NCBI GenBank assembly: GCA_963932465.1 | Contig: OZ010792.1 | Coordinates: 3,410,001 to 3,474,000 of the forward strand | Source: Maratus speciosus | Lineage: Eukaryota; Arthropoda; Arachnida; Araneae; Salticidae | DNA: 64,000 bases | Direction of reading: 5' to 3' | Shown here: positions 23,303 to 34,484 of the stretch, piece after piece | Position numbering within the stretch: position 1 is the stretch's first letter | Layout: the number at the start of each line of letters is the position of its first letter | Translations under genes and position numbers: made by a program | The notes under the pieces: model-generated | Told to the model about the DNA's origin: nothing | The model's database searches: none | The model's input: the letters and a program-made list of their open reading frames with translations, nothing else

Positions 23303-24989
23303 ACAATGTGTAAAATTAACTTTTCGATTAAAAGGTATATTCACAACAGGCACATTTTATGTCACTAATGATGATTTTGATAGGCAGTACCAAATGTTAT
23401 TAGGGTACGATTATCTCAAAGAAAATCATATGATTTTGGATTTATGCAATAAAACCTTAAAATTTAAAAATCAACAAATTAACTTAAACGTTGCAACTGA
23501 AGTAAATAATTATGAAGTGAATAACATTACGCCATGTAATTCAGGGGAACATTCAAATAAAATTATGTTTGCCATTACTAAAAATAGAATTTTTCTCCAA
23601 CCTGAAGAATCGAAAATTGTAAAATTAAAATGCCCAGAGGATATAAATATGTTAGATGTGATTATTTTTGACCCCATTCAAGAAAATAGTAAATTTTCAT
23701 GCGAGACTTCGTTACACGAAGTTCAAAAAAATAATAACATAAATATTATAATAAAGAATAAACTGTTAGAAAAGTTAATTATTCAGAAAGGAACTAAAAT
23801 GGGGGAAATTATAAGGAACTTTGAGTGCAAGCAAGATGACTCAACTGATAATATAGAGAAAGGGACATTTTATGAAATAAATAATTTAAATATAGAAGAT
23901 GTAAGAAAATTGCGAGAAGCAGAAATTAAAGAAACGGATTTCGATTTAAGCCATTTATCTGAGGAAGTACAACAAAAATTTCGAGAAATTTTAATGGGCA
24001 ATGTTCATGCATTTTCAAAAAGTTATCAAACATTGGGGCAATCAGCGTTTGTCGTATCAAGCTTTCAATTGAATCATGAATTCCCGGTACAAGCTAAGCC
24101 ATATAAATTGCCTCAGGCAGTAAGACAGTATGCGAAACGGGAAATTGAACAATTGTTACAGGCTAAAATTATAGAGAAGACTGACTCCGAGTATGCTTTT
24201 CCAGTTATTTTCGTTAGAAAGAAAAATCCGAGTAATAACCCGAATGCAGAACCCAAGTTTAGAATGGCAACGGACCTAAGACTATTGAACCAAATTTTAC
24301 AACCATACACTTATCCGATGCCGGACGTAAAAGACTTATTACAAAAAATAAGCGGTAAGAAATATTATACGGTGCTAGACTTACATAGTGCATTTTTTCA
24401 AATCAATTTAAAACCAGAAGATTGTAGAAAATTAGCTTTTATTACGGAATTTGGCAAACATATGCCGCTTCGTTTAGCTTTTGGCACACGAAATTCTAGC
24501 GCAATTTTTGCAGAAGTAATTGATAAAATTCTGGGACATTTTGATAAAAGCAAAGTATCATACTACATTGATGATGTGTTGATATCTGCAAACACAATAG
24601 CAGAGATGATGAAAACCTTAGAAGAAGTTTTACAGGTATTAATAAATCATAACATGACAATCGAACCTTCAAAAATGCAAATTTGCAAACCAGAAATAGA
24701 ATTCCTAGGATTTAGGGTGAATCAAATGGGATATTCTCCATCACAAAAGAATATAGAAAAAGTGAAAAATTTAGTCAGGCCAAAATCGAAAAAGGGGGTC
24801 AGATCTTTATTGGGTTTAGCGAATTATTTTCGGACACTAATACCCAACTATTCAGACAAAGTTAACCCTTTAGTAGAACTGACTAAAGATAAAGTTAAAT
24901 TCAAGTGGAGTCCAGAAGCAGAAAAAGCTTTTCTGATAATTCAGGAAGAAATTGTACAAAAACCAACACTCAGACCCCCCCGATTTTAA
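23301..24989 (+). CDS. pol: Pol part 1: rest of protease, reverse transcriptase
   Basis: This continues the polyprotein in the +1 frame after the T run. The protease second half has MLLGYDYL at 23394, equivalent to the conserved (I/L)LG-x-D motif. The reverse transcriptase follows: an LPQAVRQYAKREIEQLL entry, KFRMATDLRLLN (motif 2), YTVLDLHSAFFQI (motif A, first catalytic Asp), LAFGTRNSSAIFAEVID (motif B) and YIDDVLI at 24564-24584 (motif C with both Asp). The IEFLGF and GLANYFR motifs of the thumb/connection then appear. It ends at 24989 just after a run of seven C (24975-24981). One C fewer would join it to the next frame, where RNase H begins at once. All RT catalytic residues are intact, so loss of function would come only from the two homopolymer frameshifts. 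Confidence 0.9.
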   Translation, partial: KQCVKLTFRLKGIFTTGTFYVTNDDFDRQYQMLLGYDYLKENHMILDLCNKTLKFKNQQINLNVATEVNNYEVNNITPCNSGEHSNKIMFAITKNRIFLQPEESKIVKLKCPEDINMLDVIIFDPIQENSKFSCETSLHEVQKNNNINIIIKNKLLEKLIIQKGTKMGEIIRNFECKQDDSTDNIEKGTFYEINNLNIEDVRKLREAEIKETDFDLSHLSEEVQQKFREILMGNVHAFSKSYQTLGQSAFVVSSFQLNHEFPVQAKPYKLPQAVRQYAKREIEQLLQAKIIEKTDSEYAFPVIFVRKKNPSNNPNAEPKFRMATDLRLLNQILQPYTYPMPDVKDLLQKISGKKYYTVLDLHSAFFQINLKPEDCRKLAFITEFGKHMPLRLAFGTRNSSAIFAEVIDKILGHFDKSKVSYYIDDVLISANTIAEMMKTLEEVLQVLINHNMTIEPSKMQICKPEIEFLGFRVNQMGYSPSQKNIEKVKNLVRPKSKKGVRSLLGLANYFRTLIPNYSDKVNPLVELTKDKVKFKWSPEAEKAFLIIQEEIVQKPTLRPPRF

Positions 24990-26967
24990 CAAGGAATTTT
25001 TCTTATTCACGGATGGGAGCAAAGTTGCAATTTCAGGTGTTTTAGCTCAAGAAAAGGATGGTCATTTGCTACCCGTTGAATTTTTCGGGAGAAAACTTAG
25101 AGAACCGGAAAAAAATTATCCGAGTATTAAATTTGAGTTATTAGCAGTGCATGAAGCAATTATGCATTTTAAATATATGCTTTCGGGTAGACGGTTTACT
25201 GTGTTAGCCGATTCGAAAGCACTAACTCAGCATTTACATTTACAAGATAAATCGGAAATTATAAACAGATGGGTAGCAGATTTACAAGACTTTAATTTCG
25301 ACTTCGAATTCGTCGAAGGAATTAACAATCCAGCAGACTATTTGAGCAGGAATTTAGATAATCTTACAACAGACAGAGAACTCCAAAATAATTTGTTTGC
25401 AAGTAACATAGCACTTACAGACGAAAATATTAAATCGGAGCAATACGCAGACGAAAAATTAAAAATTATAATAAATAAAATCGAAAAAGACAAAAATAAT
25501 AGAAGCACGAAGAGATTTACTTTAAATAAAAATAAATTTTTAATTTTAAAACCTGGTTCAGATAAAAAGGAGCTTTTAATTACCCCGGATTCATTAAAAA
25601 TTGCAGCCATAGAAGAAGCTCATAAAGCGCATTTCGGATTTCAAAAAACTTATGATAATGTGAAAACAAGGCTTTTTTGGCACGGAATGTACAAAGATAT
25701 TAAACAGTATTGTGCAAATTGTGTGCAGTGCCTCACATCTAAACAACACACGACAATAAAAGTCCCTGTTAAAAAAATGGTGAAAGATCACGAAGTCGGT
25801 ACAGTCCTGCATGCTGACGTCATTGGACCTTTAAACCTCACGTTAAGGAAAAACAGATACATTTTAATTATAATTGATTCGACATCGAGATTCCTGGGAG
25901 CTGTTCCCCTACGAAACGTAGAGTTACAGACTATATTAAATGTACTAAATAAATATTTTGCAAATTATGGGATTTGTAAAGAAATTATCTTTGATAACGC
26001 AAAATATTTAAGAAGCGAAATTATGAAAGAATATTTGGAATCTTTAAACATACAAAGGAAATTTGTGAGTGTATACCGTGCGCAAGGAAATGGACTTTGT
26101 GAAGTTACCAATAAAATATTAAAAACATCAATTGTAGCTATGTCGAAACGCACTACGGAATGGGACATAAGACTGGATTTTTTTAAACTAGCGTATAATT
26201 CCTCGAAACACCGCGCTACGGGATATAGTCCCTCACTGCTGTTTTTCGCAAGGGAAATAAAAAATCCCTTCACAGCCCATATTCCTTCCGAGGAAATATA
26301 TACCCACTCTTATGTTAAAAGCAGAATACAGCATATGAAGGAAATCAAAATTCAATCCCTTGCAAACCAGGAGAAAATAATGCAAGAATATATAGATGAA
26401 GAGGCATACGAAAAAGTAAAGGATTTAAATTTGGGTCAAACAGTATATTTAAAATGTATTGGAAAACCAGGCGCATTAGAGCCAAAATTTCAAGGACACT
26501 ACGAAGCTACTAAAAAGTTTAGAAACTTTAATTATTTATTACAATATGTTCCAGATAAATCAATAGAGCCGATCAAACGACATATGGATCAATTGTACGC
26601 TCCGAAATATGCAACAGGTCATACAGAGGCGGAAATTACGAATTTACAGGGGTCTCAGAAAAAAATTAAGGGTGATAAAAATTACAAAAATAAATGTGGC
26701 ATTTGTCAGAGAAAATCGCACTCAACTGAAAATCGTTGGTTTGAATTAAATAAAAATACGAGTCAAAAGGGTGACAAAGTTACTAAAAAGTATTATAAAA
26801 CAAAAAATAAATATTCTGAGAATGCAGACCCAGATTTAAATGATCAAAAAGACCACCATAATACAAATAGGTCGTTATATGGTTATACACCATATACAAA
26901 CTTATACGGGGATGTTATACAAGATCATTACCTTTTCCCCCTCCCCAGTATTATCCATGGGATATGA
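24952..26967 (+). CDS. pol: Pol part 2: RNase H, integrase, C-terminal zinc-knuckle-like tail
   Basis: RNase H opens with FTDGSK (catalytic Asp at 25012-25014), then FELLAVHEAI and VLADSKAL, and ends near NPADYLSR. The integrase zinc domain (H 25621, H 25630, C 25711, C 25720) precedes a core with catalytic residues Asp (HADVIGP, 25816), Asp (IFDNAKY, 25993) and Glu (GLCEVTN, 26101). The last two are 35 residues apart, as in the DD35E pattern. A GPY/F-like module follows (LEPKFQGHYEATK...RHMDQL). Unusually, a CGICQRKSHSTENR motif follows at 26695-26736. It has CX2CX4HX4C zinc-knuckle spacing with Arg in place of the last Cys. The frame starts without an ATG of its own and overlaps part 1; it is the same polyprotein after a frame change. 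Confidence 0.9.
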   Translation: MYKNQHSDPPDFNKEFFLFTDGSKVAISGVLAQEKDGHLLPVEFFGRKLREPEKNYPSIKFELLAVHEAIMHFKYMLSGRRFTVLADSKALTQHLHLQDKSEIINRWVADLQDFNFDFEFVEGINNPADYLSRNLDNLTTDRELQNNLFASNIALTDENIKSEQYADEKLKIIINKIEKDKNNRSTKRFTLNKNKFLILKPGSDKKELLITPDSLKIAAIEEAHKAHFGFQKTYDNVKTRLFWHGMYKDIKQYCANCVQCLTSKQHTTIKVPVKKMVKDHEVGTVLHADVIGPLNLTLRKNRYILIIIDSTSRFLGAVPLRNVELQTILNVLNKYFANYGICKEIIFDNAKYLRSEIMKEYLESLNIQRKFVSVYRAQGNGLCEVTNKILKTSIVAMSKRTTEWDIRLDFFKLAYNSSKHRATGYSPSLLFFAREIKNPFTAHIPSEEIYTHSYVKSRIQHMKEIKIQSLANQEKIMQEYIDEEAYEKVKDLNLGQTVYLKCIGKPGALEPKFQGHYEATKKFRNFNYLLQYVPDKSIEPIKRHMDQLYAPKYATGHTEAEITNLQGSQKKIKGDKNYKNKCGICQRKSHSTENRWFELNKNTSQKGDKVTKKYYKTKNKYSENADPDLNDQKDHHNTNRSLYGYTPYTNLYGDVIQDHYLFPLPSIIHGI

Positions 26968-27049
26968 ATTGGTATTAAAAATAAAACAAAATACATAATT
27001 AATCAATTTTCAAAATTTTCAAATTTTAAAAATAAATTTTTCTCTTTTA

Positions 27050-27084
<35 letters not shown>

Positions 27085-28949
27085 GAAACAAAATTAATAA
27101 CTTGCCTTTTTAAAATTCAAAATAATAATAAGAAAGGATAGGAAGATGGGAACGCCAATTTGTCTCAGGGTTACAATATTGAGCAAATGTGCAGGGCGCA
27201 CCCGAAAACACACTTATAAAATTATGAAATGTGCTTCACAAAACTTCACTAGAGCAGTGAAATATTTCTCTCCAGGCAAAAGTTATATATTTTTTTTTCG
27301 AATATGAATTAGAAAATATAAAATCTTAACAAAGCCAAATAACATTAAAACTTAATTAATTTAATAGTGAATAATGTTGGAGTAATTTTCAAAAAAAAAA
27401 AAAAAAAAAAAAAAGAGAATTTTTTTGTTTTCTATAAGGGTAGCCTTTGCTAATAGCCTGACAATTTAGATGACAGAATTTCAGAATTACTCTTTAAAAT
27501 GAGTAGGTGTAAGCTATTAGGTTCAGGGTAGTTAGAACAGCTTTATAGCATACTCATATATATATATTTTTTTCTTATATAAATATATGGTTGGCAAGGA
27601 ATAAATTATTAGTGCACTCTATATTAGGATAGCGGTCAGCTATAAGCCTAAATATAATAAAATATACAAAAAGTGCTAAAATTTATTCCGGTAGTTCAAT
27701 TACAACTTATATGCTAAAGTCTAGAATTTAGACAGCAGGGATAAGTTTTATGAACAAAAATGTTATAAAAAAAAAAAAAAAAAGGATTTTGGTGTAGCAC
27801 ATTGGTTTTTAAAAAAACATATATATATATGACAATGGACAAGGCAAGTTATTTCAATATGATTGCACACAAAATTATAGTAAACAAATACATAAATAAT
27901 TAATTGAAGTAAAATTAAAATTTTCTCACCAAAGGCTTTCTGTATAGGGTGCAATTTTGGCCTACGGCTGGGTATGCACCAACACCAACAAAATATTTGT
28001 AGAAAACTTATTCATCAGTAAATCAAGGTATATAGTCATCACTTGGTCATAAACTTCAGGATTCTTGGCTGAAAAAGGAATCGAAGAAAAAATTAAGTAT
28101 GGTATAATTACTAGATGTTATGCTCAGAAACAATAAAATTAGTAATATTATATTGTAAAAAGCAGCATTTTGAGTTTTATTTAGTAAAACTTTTGATTTT
28201 TAGGTTTTACACATTTATGGAGTGTCTAGCTCAGTGTATAGTTCCTAAATTTAATTTAAAAAAATAATAAATAAAAATATAAGTTTGTGTTGTTTTCAAA
28301 ATAAATAACAAAAGGTATAGCAATTAGCATTTACAGTTAAAATTTATGGAATTTTCAGCAAAATTAACATTAGACAAACACAGTTTATATTATATTTAAC
28401 TTGATAAGCTAATTTACTTTTGTTAACGGTATTCAATTAGAATTAAAGTAGGCTTAAATCCAAGTTAAATTAATTAATAACATTGTTATAGTGTAAAATT
28501 TTATGTAAGACTATTATATTTTTATTGTATATATAAAAATATGCGAATTTAATAATTAATAAAATGTATTAGAAAAATTATTTAATATAAATATTAAATG
28601 ACATCTTGCTGAAATGAGCTAGAAATTAGATTTTTTTTTAAATAAAATATTTTATAAATTTATGTTATTTTAGAATTTAAGTATTCTTTTTCTCTTTTCT
28701 TTCCCTTAGAATTAAATGCAATTCTAAATTAAACACATATAAATATACATAGTATTGATAAATTTGAGTGTGTGAGTTCATAAAATTTTTTTTATATAAT
28801 TTGGCCAATTTAACATAAGGAAAGAAAATAAATAAATAAATATATTTATATATATTGGCCTTATTTTTATTAAAATATGTAGTATGGCTTAATAAATTAA
28901 TTTACTTATTTTTTTTTTATAGTACGTACAGTAATTATTTTAAAAACTT

Positions 28950-28982
<33 letters not shown>

Positions 28983-30800
28983 TTGGATGTGGTTGTTTGT
29001 GAGTATACAAAGATTTTTTCTGCTGGCAGAAGTTCTTTGGTCCGGCCGGGTACTCATAGATGGCTGCATACGATTTTACGTAGTAATTATCATTTGCTTT
29101 TGTATTTTTAAAATTATACAAGTGTATTAATAACATATTTTTTTATAATTAAATAATAATTATTAATGTTTGATTAATAATAATAATTTATTATCTTTTA
29201 TTTTTAAACATATCATTAAATTTTAGACAGTAGAATTCACATACGGAATGTTAATGATAAATAAAATTTTGAATAAATAAATTTTTATCTCATTCAGTAA
29301 AAATAAATAAATAAATAAATAAATATGAAAATTTAACAATCTTTTAAGATAGAATTGTTGGCTAAATAAATAATAATTAAAGACAAAAAATTGTTCTCTT
29401 CTTCGCCAATGGCATTTTCTGACAACACAATTTAATAGTATTAAATGAAGGTGCATTTTTAAGGTCAGCGTAATGCATATTTTGCATTTTGAGAGGCTGT
29501 AGAAGTCATATTTCCGTGTTGTTTACATTTTAATAGTAAACAATATCATGAATCAAAATTTGTGTTTGTTAGAAAGGTCTAAAAAATATACAATGTAATC
29601 AGTTAAAGAAAATTATATGCATTTTTTCTTAAATCCTGAAAGGCAATTTTGTTTAGATCTGAACCTGACAGCATAAATGCACGCTCGCTTCAGTTGCAGT
29701 ACGAGGCAGGAGAATTCAAATGCTGGAGTCGCCATTTTCCCCTGCAAAATAATAAAAAAAAAGCAGAAGGTTTACATTAGATATGATACAAATACATGCA
29801 CTGTTTATACATAGATTATGTTAAAAATTACATACAGGCATGCACAGTTAGTTAAGAAGAAAGTATATGAAGAAATTATACTAATTAATAAGGTAATTAC
29901 AAGCATGAAATGGTTTTAAATACATACTTTTGGAAGTCGTAAAATTTTGTCACAGCCCAAATCACCTCAGCAAAAAGTGATTAGTAGCTTGACCGACCCC
30001 TCGTTGTAGGAGGATGGGGGAAGGTCAAAAACTGGTTTTCTTCTCTTTTCCTTCTTTTTTTTCTACCCTGTTTTGATTTTCGTCTCGGGTGAAGATGGAG
30101 AGCATTACGTAATGATATATTAAAGGAGATGAAATAGCTTGTATATTTTGACGTATCATACAAGTTAGAAGTAACAAATAAATAAATAAAATAAGGTAAC
30201 CAGTTTGTATACAATGTTTTGCTGAGTATGCTTTGAATACATCAGATTAATTATGTGAAAATATAACATGTCATACTACAGGCATTGTATTTACTTTTAT
30301 TCAGTATAAAATGTGTTTTAAATGAAACACTGTGTCATAAGGTTATATGTGATAAAATGATATGTCAAATGTGTATGCCATTATTTTACCTGTATTTAGG
30401 TTTATTTCGGCATATTAGTTTCATACAAAATTATAGCTTTGAATGTATTTTTGGGCACTTAAACTGTAAAGTTACAAAATTATTAAACATGTGTGTGGTA
30501 AAGAAAAAAGGCTTCGAGGAAGATGTCAGATTTTCAGTACAGATGTCTTCTATAAATGTGAATGTCAACAGACAACTATGCTATCATGTGTTGAACTTTC
30601 TGTTATGAAAAATAGAAGAACTTCTTATAAAATATACCAGAACCATTGATAATTGAACATTACAGACTTGGCTCAAAACTGTGTAGATACACAGTCATAT
30701 GGACACGTACATTCTTTTATGTTTTACAAAAAAAAAAAAAAAAAAAAAAAAAAACCAGCAATCAGTTTTTATTTATTTTTTTTCTGACTACCTGGAGGGA
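26968..30800 (+). other. Long 3' non-coding part of the retrotransposon
   Basis: About 3.8 kb of very AT-rich DNA with several A runs (near 27050-27080, 27391-27414, 28958-28981, 30728-30753) and AAAT repeats. A 107-codon cysteine-containing frame at 30285-30608 (plus strand) has no recognisable envelope features. No tRNA or splice-supported gene is seen. The last bases, GGAGGGA at 30794-30800, could be a short polypurine tract priming plus-strand synthesis at the 3' LTR. Confidence 0.55.
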
Positions 30801-32435
30801 TGCTGGGCAACATGTAACAATAATATGTTCCCGCACCATGTTGGTTAAATCAAAGTAAAATTGCGTAATTTGTTATTTCTGTTTGTATAAATATTTTTTT
30901 ATAAAATATAATTATGAGTGTAAAATTATAATGTTTATATATTTAAGTAAAATAGGAGTGTAAGTTCATACAAAAATTATTAAGTTGATTTTAAATATTA
31001 AATATATATTTTTAAAAAAATTGTTGTATTGTAAAATGAATGTATAATGTTGAATATAATTCGGATCTCAGATAACAACAATAGCCAGACGCCATGGTGT
31101 CGTTTTATGACAAGCCAGTGGAAGTGGTGTATAATTAGAAATCGTAAAATAATAAAAATGTTGGAATAAATTTATGGCCTTAATAAAAGTGTTGGAATAA
31201 ATTTATGGCTTTTCAGACCACCCAAACTTTAAGGCATGTAATAATATTAAAGTATATGTAAGGGGCCATTTGCAGACTGTTAGCTAATAGGTCTATCTAA
31301 GGATAATGCAATATCTTCTCATATCCAATAAGGGAGGACTAGACAAATAGTTCCACCCACTGCAAGAGTTGGTGTGGCAGAAGAAAAAGGTTTGAAAAAG
31401 GGAGTCTAAAAAAAGATGTCGAAGACGCAGGAGCTATCCTGAAAGCCCATGCAATGAATCCAGGGAGCCCTAGTAATGCCCAGGCGAGATGGACATATCG
31501 GAGTGAGCCTAAGCAAGCCTAATTGAGGATGTCTTCCTGATGTTGAAATAAAATTGATTGTTCTACTGCGGTCCGTAGCTATGCATCCTGCCATTCCGAT
31601 ATCGCCGCTCTGATAAGAAGCTGAACCCGGATGACACTTGGATATGATCCTTAGCAACGCGACAGCTCTGAATTTGATGAATAAAGGCCACCATCCCGTA
31701 TATGATATAAGGTATTACCTTAATCTTTTTCTTTTACCACTTTAAATTATATGAGAAATTATAAATATCCTCTTATGATATTTTATGGTAGAGAGCAATC
31801 TGAGATCCAACAAAACCAATAATTAAATATAATTAAGGTATTTTAAAAAAATGAAAGAGAATTATTCTTTTTTTTGCAAAAAGAAAATATATAATAATAA
31901 GAGTGAATGAAAACATTGTCTTTTTTTTAAAAAAGATTAAATATACATGTAATAATGAGCAGCGAACAAAAGTGTTGCTTTCTTTTTTTTTTTTGAATTA
32001 ATATAATGTGTATATGTATATAGTTGTGTTCAATGTAAATAAAATATTTAATCAAGTTTTAAAAAGTTTCTGTAATTATTTAATTGATAAATGTTTAAGG
32101 TGTGTCAACTTATTTTTACAGCTTAAATTTTAGTTTAATTCATAAGTGGAAGAGTTCGTCTAAATAATTCACAACGCAAACTCTTAATTTTATTCGTAAT
32201 TAATTAAATTCAATAATTACAGTTTTACGCGGATTATAATTTAATTTTATTAATTATTCGCGTTGCTCTTCTACCAGAATTACGTAATTACGATCACTTA
32301 TGTTATTTGAATTTATCTAAGGTATATAAAATTATATACCGATTTACTATGAGGTTGCTTGGATGATTTAGACCAATTAACAATTTTTGATGTAAATTAA
32401 ATAGGAAATAAACAAGTGTAATTATCTGTCCAGCA
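30801..32435 (+). repeat. 3' LTR (1635 bp)
   Basis: Starts TGCTGGGCAACATGTAAC and ends ATTATCTGTCCAGCA. It is nearly identical to 19479-21110; differences seen include A/G near the start, a C/G near 31377 and two T-run length changes. Confidence 0.95.
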
Positions 32436-32440
32436 ATAGG
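32436..32440. repeat. Target-site duplication ATAGG, right
   Basis: Matches 19474-19478 and confirms the retrotransposon borders. Confidence 0.9.
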
Positions 32441-33017
32441 CCTACACGTTGTAGTAGGCTACCGAGTCAAAGATCAATATGGCCAAAGATTAGTGTTGGC
32501 TCACTTTTTATTTCTTTCCTGATTAAGACAGTTTCTTCTTCTTTTTATTGCTAAGTGTCTCTAAAAGTATCTTTATAGAGGACTAAGAGTTTACAAGTGT
32601 TAACAATTTAACTATTTTATTTTCATTTGATTTACAATATTATTAAAACATGAAAGTGTTTTATTGTGTTAAGAACGTTATAAATGAATAAATTTCTCAT
32701 TCTTGATTTAACATATCCCATTTAATCGCCTTTCTTACATAATTTGTATATGTTACAATGTACTTGTATGTGTCATTTATGTGTCACAATGTGTCCCAAG
32801 CCTGTCACAACTAGCCCCGTAGCGGGGGATAGTAGTGACAAATTTCGAGGTTACGCAGAATTCATTTTGTGTTATGAAAAACGTTAATAATGTTACTAGC
32901 AGTTTTATAAATATGTTACGCAAGATTTACTCCAATGATATGATACACTAAATGTTTCGCTTCAATTCAAATCTTACGGCTAATATCAAAAATGTCACTA
33001 CTAGCCCCGGTCTCCCC
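32441..33017 (+). mobile_element. 3' part of the pogo/Tigger element
   Basis: This is the downstream half of the element beginning at 18134. It holds 3' UTR-like sequence, AATAAA near 32689, a subterminal CTAGCCCCG/CGGGGGATAG hairpin at about 32811-32830 and the right inverted repeat ending at 33017. Confidence 0.75.
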
Positions 33018-33019
33018 TA

Positions 33020-33659
33020 CTAGCTGCAATACCCTGCGTTGGCTGGGTCATAATATATCGCACGCTTAACCCTTTCACGGGAAAGGTACTTGTATTTATA
33101 AAATGTTGAAATAATTTATTAACACCAGTATTTACAAGAGAATTTATTTGTAAACAAGTAAAAGCATATTTCCGCATATTTAAGAAAGGTGAAATTTTCA
33201 TTATAAAATTTCGGTGCCAATGTGGCAATTAGGTATTAAAATTATGTGATGCCGTAACGGCCTTCCGCCGCCCTTCAAGTGGTTAATGGCATGAGGACCA
33301 GTCTCCCTATCTCAGATATATACAGACGTATATTCCATTAAACGTATGATGTATATAGTTTACACAAAATTAATTAATCAACGATATGATAAAATGTTAT
33401 TATTTAAACAAAACACAGGTCAATCAAGAGTTACTTAATCAGTATATAAAAGTAAAGCCTTAGAAGTATATAATAAAGGTAAAAAAGTTTTATACTCATT
33501 TGGATAAAGTTTTATACTCATTTGGATAAAGTTTTAAAGAAAACAATTGTATGAAAAGAAAAAAAAAGATATTTTTTTCGAAATCACTTGAATTTATCCT
33601 TTGAATATTCACTTTTGACTTTTGGGTGTATATCCTCTTTTGATCGTTGCGAAAATGTG
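33020..33659. other. no gene recognised
   Basis: Contains a short tandem duplication, GTTTTATACTCATTTGGATAAA, at about 33487-33530. If the heat-shock-like promoter at 33684-34234 is real, this stretch would be its transcribed side on the minus strand, but no chaperone-like coding sequence is visible. Confidence 0.4.
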
Positions 33660-33683
33660 AAACGAAAACACGCTGAGCTTCGA

Positions 33684-33691
33684 CTTATATA
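33684..33691 (-). promoter_or_regulatory. Candidate TATA box beside the HSE-like array
   Basis: On the minus strand this reads TATATAAG, followed by TCGAAGCTCAGCGTG. It sits directly downstream (minus sense) of the array of TTCnnGAA motifs. Confidence 0.4.
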
Positions 33692-33717
33692 CCATTGACG
33701 ATCGAAATTTAGCACAT

Positions 33718-34234
33718 TCTCGAACATTCTATATTATTCTAGGTCGTTTTAGAAAGTTTTAGATTATTTTCAAACATTCCAGATTACTCTTGTTTATTGT
33801 AGAGCGTTTTAGATATTCTGGAACATTATAGATTACTCTTGGTTATTGTAGAGCGTTTTAGATTATTCTGGAACATTGTAGATCATTCTAGATCGCTTTA
33901 GATTATTCTGGAACATTATAGATCATTCTAGATCGTTTTAGAACATTTTAGATTATTACCGAACATCCTAGAACGTTCTACATTATTTTACAACACTTTA
34001 GATTATTCTGGAACATTTTAGATTACTCTTGATTATTGTAGAGCGTTTTAGATTATTCTGTAACATTATAGATCATTTGAACATTTTGGATTATTATCAA
34101 ACTTCCTAGAACATTTTAAATTATTTTAGAACACGTTAGATCATTCTGGAACATTTTAGATTATTCTCGAACATTCGAAAGTTTCTGGAAAAATCTGGAT
34201 CATTCTAGAAAATTTTGAAACTTTCTAGAATATA
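33718..34234. repeat. Degenerate tandem array of heat-shock-element-like motifs
   Basis: Repeated units of about 38-40 bp built on TTCTGGAACATT and TAGATTATTCT give many TTCnnGAA and GAAnnTTC pairs, the inverted pentamers of the HSF binding site. The end near 34210-34230 is dense: TTTTGAAACTTTCTAGAAT. The array could be a regulatory cluster or a minisatellite that happens to match. Confidence 0.7.
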
Positions 34235-34484
34235 CCAAATACATCTCTGTCCCTCGCTGACACATGCAACGCCACTCAAAACCTTTTAGACTCAATTCAT
34301 AAACACAATGTGGGAGAAAAAGAGAGATATATCTCGTTTCACATTTTTCCACACACATCACCCACCAAGACCAAACTCCCTTAGTAACAGCAGGAGACCA
34401 AGGGCTATCTATCCCTACAACCGCGAGTGGTCATGGAGAAAAATGTGTCTTTACGTACACCCGCTTGCCTTTTATATATGTATA

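Larger units (their letters stand above)
19479..32435 (+). mobile_element. Ty3/gypsy-like LTR retrotransposon, young, 12,957 bp
   Basis: It has two direct LTRs of about 1.63 kb with TG...CA ends, a 5-bp duplication (ATAGG) and a central gag-protease-RT-RNase H-integrase order, which places it with Ty3/gypsy rather than copia. By eye the LTRs differ by about eight substitutions plus two homopolymer length changes, so roughly 0.5%: a recent insertion. The leader is 935 bp, the coding part about 4.9 kb, and the 3' non-coding part unusually long (about 3.8 kb). No env-like gene is recognised. It lies in the 3' part of a dead pogo element, in the same orientation. Confidence 0.93.
18134..33017 (+). 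mobile_element. pogo/Tigger-like element split by an LTR retrotransposon
   Basis: The left end AGGGAGATCTGGGTTAGTTG follows TA at 18132-18133. The reverse complement of the right end, GGGGAGACCGGGGCTAGTAG, abuts TA at 33018-33019. TA duplication and GGGGAGACCGGGG-type ends are typical of Tigger/pogo elements. Subterminal GTTGTGACA-like motifs recur at about 18518-18568 and 32798-32843. Without the 12,957-bp retrotransposon and its 5-bp duplication the element is about 1.92 kb. That is too short for an autonomous pogo, and the catalytic middle of the transposase is missing. Confidence 0.82.

Noticed and set aside
30285..30608. Possible envelope gene of the retrotransposon
   Set aside because: The 107-codon frame has several Cys and hydrophobic stretches, but no signal peptide, cleavage site or fusion-peptide layout that I can support.
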